Shown: positions 55,115-64,000 of the stretch, piece after piece
Layout of the letters: each line of letters opens with the position of its first letter
How positions within the stretch are numbered: the stretch's first letter is position 1
Assembly (NCBI GenBank): GCA_951812305.1
Contig: CATOSB010000003.1
Span: 154,001 to 218,000 of the forward strand
Origin: an uncultured Paracoccaceae bacterium
GTDB taxonomy: Bacteria > Pseudomonadota > Alphaproteobacteria > Rhodobacterales > Rhodobacteraceae
DNA: 64,000 nt
Reading direction: 5' to 3'
Made by a program: the position numbers and the translations under genes
Notes under the pieces: model-generated
Databases searched by the model: none
What the model was told of the DNA's origin: nothing
The model's input: the letters and a program-made list of their open reading frames with translations, nothing else

Positions 55115-56714
55115 GTAACTCCCAAGCACCCCCCACGTTTGAGTGTTATTGTCAGTTTTATGGTGAGTCGAATTTGCCATTTTGCGCGTGTTTTTTTCTT
55201 TCTTGTCTGAATTCTGTGGCGCCGGGTTGATTTCTCTGAATCAGTGGTGGGATGGATCAGGTTGCCGCCCTTGAACAACTTCTCGCCACGGCTCTGCGTC
55301 GGATCGCTGAGCTTGAAGCTGCGTTGGCGAGCATGGCGGAAGAGATCACGGACCTGCGCCGACAGTTGGCCAAGAACAGCAGCAATAGCAGCAAGCCCCC
55401 TTCAAGTGATGGCCTGAAGAAGCCAGCCCCGCGCAGCCTGCGTGGCAAATCCGGAAAGAAAAGTGGCGGCCAAGTTGGCCACCGGGGCGACACCCTGCGC
55501 CAGACGTCAACACCCGACTTTGTCGAACGGCATGAGGCGACGCATTGCAGCGCCTGTCAGAGCGCCCTGACGGCGGAGATGGTGAAAGGGATCGAGAAGC
55601 GTCAGGTGTTCGACTTGCCTGCGCCACGCCTGGAGGTCACCGAGCATCAGGCGGCGGTTTATTGTTGCGACCATTGTCGAGCCACGACGACGGCTGGCTT
55701 TCCCGATGGCGTGGCCGCGCATGTGCAATATGGCACGCGCATGCGGGCAGTGGCGGTCTATTGCAATGTTCAGCAGCTGATACCCGAGGATCGGGTCTGC
55801 CAGCTTATGCGCGACCTGTTTGGGGCCACCAGCTTGTGCGCGGCCAGCGTGACCAACTGGACGCGCGGCGCGGCAAATAAGATGGGTGTCGTGGTTGAAC
55901 ACATTCTCGCCCGGCTTGCCGAAGGCGGCGTTCGGCATCTGGACGAGACCGGACTTCGTGTTGCCGGCAAGCTGCACTGGCTGCACACGATCTGCGATAC
56001 CGCCTTCACCCATTACCGCATCAGCGCCAAACGCGGTGCTGTTCCAACCTTCCTGACCGGCGGGACGATCATTCATGATCACTGGAAACCCTACTACGCC
56101 CATATGAGCGGAGTGGACGCCCACGCCCTCTGCGGGGCGCATCACTTGCGCGAACTCAAGGCCATCGAAGAGATCGAAAAAGAGCCTTGGGCGACGGAGA
56201 TGAGCGCAGTGCTTCATAGCGCCAATCAGCTCAGATGCGCGGCTCAGGATCAAGGCGAGACCGAACTCCCGGAACTGGTTCGCCAGGGTATCGTCACCAG
56301 ATACATGGCGATCCTCGCCAAGGGGCTCGCCTTCCACGAACGCCGGCCCCCGCTGGCCAAAAGCCCCGGCACCCGCGGCCGAAAAGCCAGGCGGCCAGGC
56401 CACAACCTGCTCCTCCGCCTGCGTGACTACCGCGATGACGTTTTGCGATTCATCGCCGACTTCGCGGTCCCATTCACAAACAATCAGGCCGAACAGGACC
56501 TGCGCATGATGAAGCTGCGCATGAAAATCTCGGGCACCTTCCGCACCCTCGAGGGCGCGCGGGTCTTCGCCGACATCAGGTCCGTCATCTCGACGGCCAG
56601 AAAACACCGGTTCAACATCCTGGAAATCCTGACCCTGTCACCACCTCAGATCATCGCACGGCTCTGACGGAACAAAACCCCGCAACCCTATCGGACAGGG
56701 TGCTTGGGAGTTAC
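55115..56714 (+). mobile_element. IS66-family element, copy 4 (no target duplication)
   Basis: 1600 bp, opposite in orientation to copies 1-3. One base is missing from a homopolymer in the leader (seven T instead of eight), and one missense change (Gln to Arg, HERRPPLAK) is in the transposase. The flanks GAAATAAG and CAAGTGTC do not match, so it lacks a target duplication. Both neighbours are truncated genes. Confidence 0.93.
55252..56667 (+). CDS. IS66-family transposase (copy 4)
   Basis: 471 aa, identical to the other three except for a Gln-to-Arg change at about residue 365, outside the DDE motifs. It is presumed functional. Confidence 0.95.
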   Translation: MDQVAALEQLLATALRRIAELEAALASMAEEITDLRRQLAKNSSNSSKPPSSDGLKKPAPRSLRGKSGKKSGGQVGHRGDTLRQTSTPDFVERHEATHCSACQSALTAEMVKGIEKRQVFDLPAPRLEVTEHQAAVYCCDHCRATTTAGFPDGVAAHVQYGTRMRAVAVYCNVQQLIPEDRVCQLMRDLFGATSLCAASVTNWTRGAANKMGVVVEHILARLAEGGVRHLDETGLRVAGKLHWLHTICDTAFTHYRISAKRGAVPTFLTGGTIIHDHWKPYYAHMSGVDAHALCGAHHLRELKAIEEIEKEPWATEMSAVLHSANQLRCAAQDQGETELPELVRQGIVTRYMAILAKGLAFHERRPPLAKSPGTRGRKARRPGHNLLLRLRDYRDDVLRFIADFAVPFTNNQAEQDLRMMKLRMKISGTFRTLEGARVFADIRSVISTARKHRFNILEILTLSPPQIIARL

Positions 56715-57258
56715 CAAGTGTCTAAAAATTATTGCGCCAAACGGTAAGTGGCGGACGAAAGAGTTTTGGGACATCCTCGACGTTTGCGACTTTTTGGACA
56801 ATGGTGGATTGGGGCTCAACACGGTTCAAAGCTTATCTTTCCTGCAAATCGCTGGGCTTTTGGACAAAGCGGAGCGCAACGGTGACGAACCCGCTTTTTG
56901 GTTGCCGGAGCAAATTAGAAGTGCAGCGGACTCTAAGGTAATTCGTGAAGAATACCGTGCAAATTGGGCGCGCCTCGACGAAATCTTTGGCCCAACCCTA
57001 TACTGGCGCCATGGGCTCGATGATTTATTGCGACGCATTGTAGAAAAAGGTGGCAGTGTCGGATATGTGGTGGCAGGAGACGACGCAGAGACTTTTCGAG
57101 AGATCGGGTTCGGGACAAAAGAAGGCAAACTAGCACAACTGCTGCTTCAAGAAAGGCACGAAATAAATAGCATCCCGAGCTGGCTGGAACCGAAATTCAT
57201 AGAGTCCTCCAACGTATATGAACTTTCACCTGAGAGTGAATGGGTAAAGAAGATATAG
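56715..57258 (+). pseudogene. Hypothetical protein lacking its 5' end (cut by IS66 copy 4)
   Basis: About 180 codons (CLKIIAPNGKWRTKEFWDILDVCDFLDNGGLGLNTVQSL...) to a stop at 57258. The frame opens from a TTG inside the IS end (56704), so a native start is missing. The sequence is soluble, mixed alpha/beta and rich in Trp and acidic residues; I do not recognise it. It ends 23 bp before the target duplication of the IS4 element. Confidence 0.55.
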
Positions 57259-57290
57259 TTGATTATCGACCAACAATTCGACCGCAGTTG

Positions 57291-58480
57291 CTTACCACCC
57301 TTCAAAATTTCCGGATCTGATTTGACGTTTGTCTGATCTGTGTGATTCAAGGAGTCTCCACTGCTGATATTGGAGGCTGGTTTGTTGGGAAATGTTTGTT
57401 TTTCAGAGCTTTATTCGAAGGTTGAGGCGGATTTTCAGGACCGCTTGCTCGGGTATCACAAGTCGCGCCGGGAGGGATTGTGCATCATAGCAAGCGTGAT
57501 TTTGAACACGCGCAGCGTCAATCTGATGGAAAATGCGGCTGCTCTGCCCCGCGATATCGGCTCTGTGGACCACCGCTATCAATACATTTCGCGGGTTCTG
57601 GGCAATCCTCACATCGATACTGATGAGATCATGCAGGCCTATGTTGGTGAAATTTTCCGCCGCCAGTGTGAGGCCGGAGAAACGATTGTGGTGGCCCTTG
57701 ATCAAAGCAAGCTCAACGAAGGGCATGAGGTTTTGATGTTATCGGTGCGGATGCGGGATCGGGCCCTCCCGGTCGCCTGGCGTGTACGCCAGACCAAAGG
57801 GCCGATTGGATGGCGCGTGCAACATGAGCTTTTGGAAGCAGTCCGCCCATGGCTCCCGGCGGATGCGCGTGTGTTGCTGGCGGGAGATCGGTTTTATGGA
57901 ACCGCCCGATTGGTCGCATGGTGCCAGGAGGCTGGATGGGACTACCGGCTGCGCATGAAGGGAAATATCACACTGCAACATCAGGGTGGCGAGATGATGA
58001 CGCGCGAAATTGCCCAACTGATGCCCGAAGGGCTTGTAAACGCTGAGCTTTACGGAACGGGCGTCTTTAGCAACATTGGAGTGCTTCACGAGGAGGGGCA
58101 CAAAGAGCCTTGGATTATTGCCATGAATGCAGCACCGTCCGAGTACAAGGTGCTCGATTATGGAATGCGTTGGGGAATTGAAGCCATGTTCTCCGACTTC
58201 AAAACCCGGGGCTTTGAAATTACTCAAAGCCAGATCAAAAAGCCGGATCGATTGGCCCGCCTCATTTTGGTGCTGGCAATCGCCATGTACTGGGCTGTTT
58301 CAACCGGAGCAAACGAAGAGCACCACGTCGCAATACGCGGCGAAAAAAGGGGATTCGAAAAGCCCGAAGGTCCTTATGCTCTCTCTTCAAGACAGGCCTT
58401 CGTGCTATCCGACGATGCCTCGCAGGTTATGCCAAAATCCCCAAGCTCTGGGATGTCTGGCTAAATTGAAGGGTGGTAAG
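57291..58480 (+). mobile_element. IS4-family element at the str operon promoter
   Basis: 1190 bp with terminal repeats CTTACCACCCTTCAAAATTT and (reverse complement) CTTACCACCCTTCAATTTAG, flanked by an exact 9-bp target duplication CCGCAGTTG (57282-57290, 58481-58489). The last three bases of the right-hand copy are the TTG of the downstream -35 box. It carries one transposase gene. Confidence 0.9.
57370..58464 (+). CDS. IS4-family transposase, C-terminus frameshifted
   Basis: 364 aa from a TTG start. DDE blocks: VALDQSKLNEGHEVLMLSV, LLAGDRFYGTARLVAWC, WGIEAMFSDFKTRGF. After about residue 325 the sequence loses family likeness, while another frame reads SLCSLFKTGLRAIRRCLAGYAKIPKLWDVWLN to a stop at 58469, the expected ending. 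A 1-nt indel in the A/G-rich run near 58345-58365 explains this. All three catalytic blocks precede it, so activity is uncertain rather than excluded. Confidence 0.82.
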   Translation: MEAGLLGNVCFSELYSKVEADFQDRLLGYHKSRREGLCIIASVILNTRSVNLMENAAALPRDIGSVDHRYQYISRVLGNPHIDTDEIMQAYVGEIFRRQCEAGETIVVALDQSKLNEGHEVLMLSVRMRDRALPVAWRVRQTKGPIGWRVQHELLEAVRPWLPADARVLLAGDRFYGTARLVAWCQEAGWDYRLRMKGNITLQHQGGEMMTREIAQLMPEGLVNAELYGTGVFSNIGVLHEEGHKEPWIIAMNAAPSEYKVLDYGMRWGIEAMFSDFKTRGFEITQSQIKKPDRLARLILVLAIAMYWAVSTGANEEHHVAIRGEKRGFEKPEGPYALSSRQAFVLSDDASQVMPKSPSSGMSG

Positions 58481-58486
58481 CCGCAG

Positions 58487-58515
58487 TTGACACCTCTCCC
58501 GACTCCCCCTATACG
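58487..58515 (+). promoter_or_regulatory. Predicted promoter of the str operon (rpsL)
   Basis: A -35 hexamer TTGACA (58487-58492), a 17-bp spacer and a -10 hexamer TATACG (58510-58515) form a near-consensus sigma-70 promoter about 215 bp upstream of rpsL. The IS4 element ends at 58480, and its 9-bp duplication supplies the TTG of the -35, so the promoter core is intact but everything upstream of it is now IS DNA. Confidence 0.75.
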
Positions 58516-58729
58516 GCGCGCACTCGGGCGATTGGGTTTGCCTGACTCAAAATTTAAGTGGTCATGATCCGGGCCAATTGGCCTCGATCCTCTGGAATTC
58601 CACCGCGACGCTCTCGCGCAACTGAGAGCGGCTGCGGTTTTTGCGTTTGCAGACGTGCAATACGCAGGCACTAGAAACCGGGATGCGCGCGCATCTCAGA
58701 CGAAGAAAAGAGCATGGGGTAGATACCGA
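58516..58729 (+). other. rpsL leader region with palindromes
   Basis: This untranslated leader holds a 12-bp palindrome GGCCAATTGGCC (58572-58583) and a 7-bp stem CGCTCTC/GAGAGCG (58609-58615, 58624-58630) followed 7 nt later by TTTTT. The second could be an attenuator or a site for autoregulation. Both are structural observations only. Confidence 0.35.
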
Positions 58730-59101
58730 ATGCCAACGATCCAGCAGCTGATCCGCAAGCCGCGGCAGCCGAAAATCAAACGCTCCAAGTCACTGCACCT
58801 GGAGAGCTGCCCGCAAAAGCGCGGCGTCTGTACCCGCGTGTACACAACGACGCCGAAAAAGCCGAACTCTGCCATGCGGAAGGTCGCCAAGGTGCGCCTG
58901 ACCAATGGTTTCGAGGTGATCAGCTATATCCCCGGGGAAAGCCACAATCTGCAGGAACACTCTGTTGTTCTGATCCGTGGCGGTCGTGTCAAGGACCTTC
59001 CCGGTGTGCGTTACCACATTCTGCGCGGTGTCCTGGACACGCAAGGTGTCAAAGACCGCAAGCAGCGCCGTTCGAAATACGGCGCCAAGCGTCCGAAGTA
59101 A
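58730..59101 (+). CDS. rpsL: 30S ribosomal protein S12
   Basis: 123 aa, full length. [31 protein letters not shown] and [16 protein letters not shown] are invariant S12 blocks. The Lys pair in TPKKPNSA is wild type, so the common streptomycin-resistance change is absent. First gene of the str operon; rpsG follows after 12 bp. Confidence 0.98.
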   Translation: MPTIQQLIRKPRQPKIKRSKSLHLESCPQKRGVCTRVYTTTPKKPNSAMRKVAKVRLTNGFEVISYIPGESHNLQEHSVVLIRGGRVKDLPGVRYHILRGVLDTQGVKDRKQRRSKYGAKRPK

Positions 59102-59584
<483 letters not shown>

Positions 59585-59611
59585 AACCCTATTTTCTGAG
59601 GCCCGACAACA

Positions 59612-61729
<2,118 letters not shown>

Positions 61730-61763
61730 ACCAAGCCGTCAGCAGATAAGAGGAGGCCTACCC

Positions 61764-62939
<1,176 letters not shown>

Positions 62940-62945
62940 AACGGC

Positions 62946-62968
62946 AGGGCCTTCCCGCGGAAGGCCCT
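62946..62968 (+). terminator. GC hairpin after tuf
   Basis: AGGGCCTTCC-CGC-GGAAGGCCCT is a 10-bp perfect stem starting 6 nt after the tuf stop. The tail (TACATACGAAAC) has few T, so it may slow or end transcription with Rho help, or protect the mRNA 3' end. It separates the str operon from rpsJ. Confidence 0.6.
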
Positions 62969-62989
62969 TACATACGAAACAAAAGCCAC

Positions 62990-63008
62990 GAATTTTCGGT
63001 GAAAATTC
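62990..63008 (+). promoter_or_regulatory. AT-rich hairpin in the rpsJ leader
   Basis: GAATTTTC-GGT-GAAAATTC forms a perfect 8-bp stem with a 3-nt loop, 66 bp before rpsJ. It may overlap the promoter or form part of the S10-operon leader. L4-mediated leader control is known in enteric bacteria, but no equivalent structure is demonstrated here. Confidence 0.3.
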
Positions 63009-63073
63009 ATGGCGCCAAACGGTTCGATGAGGGGCCGCAACTTAGGCTCCTCCTCTCAACGAAGGGATAAGAA

Positions 63074-63388
63074 ATGGCCATTCAAAGCCAAAATATCCGC
63101 ATCCGCCTGAAGGCGTTTGACTACCGTGTGCTGGATGCCAGCACCGAGGAAATCGTCAACACCGCCAAGCGCACGGGTGCAACGGTTCGGGGCCCGATCC
63201 CGTTGCCGAACAAGATTGAGAAGTTCACGGTTCTGCGTGGTCCCCACGTCGACAAGAAAAGCCGCGATCAGTGGGAAATCCGCACGCATAAGCGTCTTCT
63301 CGATATCGTTGACCCAACGCCGCAAACGGTGGACGCGCTGATGAAGCTCGACCTCGCCGCGGGCGTTGACGTTCAGATTTCGGTCTAG
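63074..63388 (+). CDS. rpsJ: 30S ribosomal protein S10
   Basis: 104 aa. [30 protein letters not shown] and [35 protein letters not shown] are S10 signatures; it also works with NusB in antitermination. AAGGGA is 7 nt before the ATG. First gene of the S10 cluster, followed by rplC after 14 bp. Confidence 0.98.
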   Translation: MAIQSQNIRIRLKAFDYRVLDASTEEIVNTAKRTGATVRGPIPLPNKIEKFTVLRGPHVDKKSRDQWEIRTHKRLLDIVDPTPQTVDALMKLDLAAGVDVQISV

Positions 63389-63402
63389 GGAGGGCACACA
63401 AA

Positions 63403-64000
63403 ATGCGCTCTGGAGTGATCGCAAAGAAGGTCGGCATGACCCGGCTGTTCATGGATGACGGCAAGCAAATTCCCGTCACCGTTCTGCAACTGGACAAACT
63501 GCAGGTCGTGGCCCAGCGGACTGCCGACAAGGATGGCTACACCGCCGTTCAGCTTGGCGCCGGTTCGGCCAAGGCCAAGCGTACAAGCCAGGCCATGCGC
63601 GGGCACTTTGCTGCGGCGAAAGTTGAGCCCAAGCGTAAAGTGGCCGAGTTCCGTGTGGCCCCTGAGAACCTGATCGAGGTGGGCGAAGAAATCATTGCCG
63701 ACCATTACTTTGAAGGTCAGTTTGTCGACGTGACGGGCGTGTCCATCGGTAAGGGTTTTGCCGGTGCGATGAAGCGGCACAACTTTGGCGGCCTACGCGC
63801 CAGCCACGGTGTTTCGATCAGCCACCGCTCGCATGGCTCCACAGGCCAATGTCAGGACCCCGGTAAGGTGTTCAAAGGCAAGAAGATGGCCGGTCACATG
63901 GGTGCCGCACGTGTCACCACACAGAACCTGCAGGTCGTGCGCACCGACAGCGATCGGGGCCTGATCATGATCAAGGGCGCGGTGCCCGGTGCCAAAGGTG
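63403..64000 (+). CDS. rplC: 50S ribosomal protein L3, partial (runs off window)
   Basis: 199 codons are visible: [30 protein letters not shown], then [24 protein letters not shown] and [25 protein letters not shown], the L3 blocks. The C-terminus lies beyond the window. AGGGAGG upstream of the ATG. Confidence 0.97.
   Translation, partial: MRSGVIAKKVGMTRLFMDDGKQIPVTVLQLDKLQVVAQRTADKDGYTAVQLGAGSAKAKRTSQAMRGHFAAAKVEPKRKVAEFRVAPENLIEVGEEIIADHYFEGQFVDVTGVSIGKGFAGAMKRHNFGGLRASHGVSISHRSHGSTGQCQDPGKVFKGKKMAGHMGAARVTTQNLQVVRTDSDRGLIMIKGAVPGAKG

Noticed and set aside
15128..56722. A single inversion between IS66 copies 2 and 4 (opposite orientation, both lacking duplications).
   Set aside because: Swapping the flanks does not recreate 8-bp duplications (ATGAAACG against CTTATTTC; TCGGAATA against CAAGTGTC), so each must have recombined with some other copy or lost a flank by deletion.
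58850..58890. Possible streptomycin-resistance substitution in S12.
   Set aside because: The TPKKPNSA segment has the normal lysines; no change at the usual resistance position.

Overview
The window looks like a chromosomal segment of a Rhodobacterales (Roseobacter-group) alphaproteobacterium. The support is gene content and order: pckA next to chvI-chvG-hprK-rapZ-EIIA(Man)-HPr, the methylsuccinyl-CoA dehydrogenase of the ethylmalonyl-CoA pathway, DUF1150/DUF6473 proteins, purE/purK, lppC-rsmI-yraN-gshB, and the str ribosomal operon. About 14 kb of the 64 kb (roughly 22%) is insertion sequence. That load resembles the IS-rich polar genus Octadecabacter, but the genus is an inference.

Layout. 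1-3.7 kb: start of mcd, an RraA-family protein, a DUF3859 protein and pckA (all minus). 4.0-5.6 kb: IS66 copy 1, sitting between pckA and chvI. 5.7-11.3 kb: chvI-chvG-hprK-rapZ-EIIA-HPr, then an acyltransferase. ChvG carries an exact in-frame 177-bp tandem duplication in its sensor domain. 11.3-13.2 kb: 3-hydroxybutyryl-CoA dehydrogenase and a DUF6473 protein. 13.3-16.7 kb: a cytochrome c gene split by an IS630 element, then IS66 copy 2. 16.9-22.3 kb: hsp20-DUF1150-phzF, DUF465, purE, a ProC-like gene, purK, a hydrolase and a NUDIX protein. 22.4-25.6 kb: an M3 peptidase gene split by a second type of IS630. 25.7-36.5 kb: a MoeB-like protein, dut, coaBC, gshB, yraN (split by IS66 copy 3), rsmI, a LppC-type lipoprotein and glnD.

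36.6-57.3 kb is accessory and heavily decayed: ligAB, an RTX-acyltransferase-like gene plus a VCBS-Hint gene, tRNA-Arg with a broken serine integrase at its 3' end, an IS3 remnant, a xanthine-dehydrogenase-family fragment, an FAD oxidoreductase, a hydroxyacid dehydrogenase, and a betaine-type ABC importer. The importer's binding-protein gene is split by a 1.5-kb IS982-family element that appears to carry a passenger gene, and its probable LysR regulator is cut off by IS256. A truncated VWA protein, a dimethylargininase-like enzyme, IS66 copy 4 and a truncated hypothetical gene follow. 57.3-64 kb: an IS4-family element lies at the -35 box of the str operon promoter, whose 9-bp target duplication restores the hexamer; then rpsL, rpsG, fusA, tuf, rpsJ and the start of rplC.

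How the parts fit: the core blocks are intact and operonic, with many 1-4 bp start/stop overlaps. IS elements interrupt non-essential genes (cytochrome c, M3 peptidase, yraN, proX) or sit in promoter regions. Several IS copies have matching target duplications and so are simple insertions. IS66 copies 2 and 4 and the IS256 copy do not, and probably mark rearrangement breakpoints.
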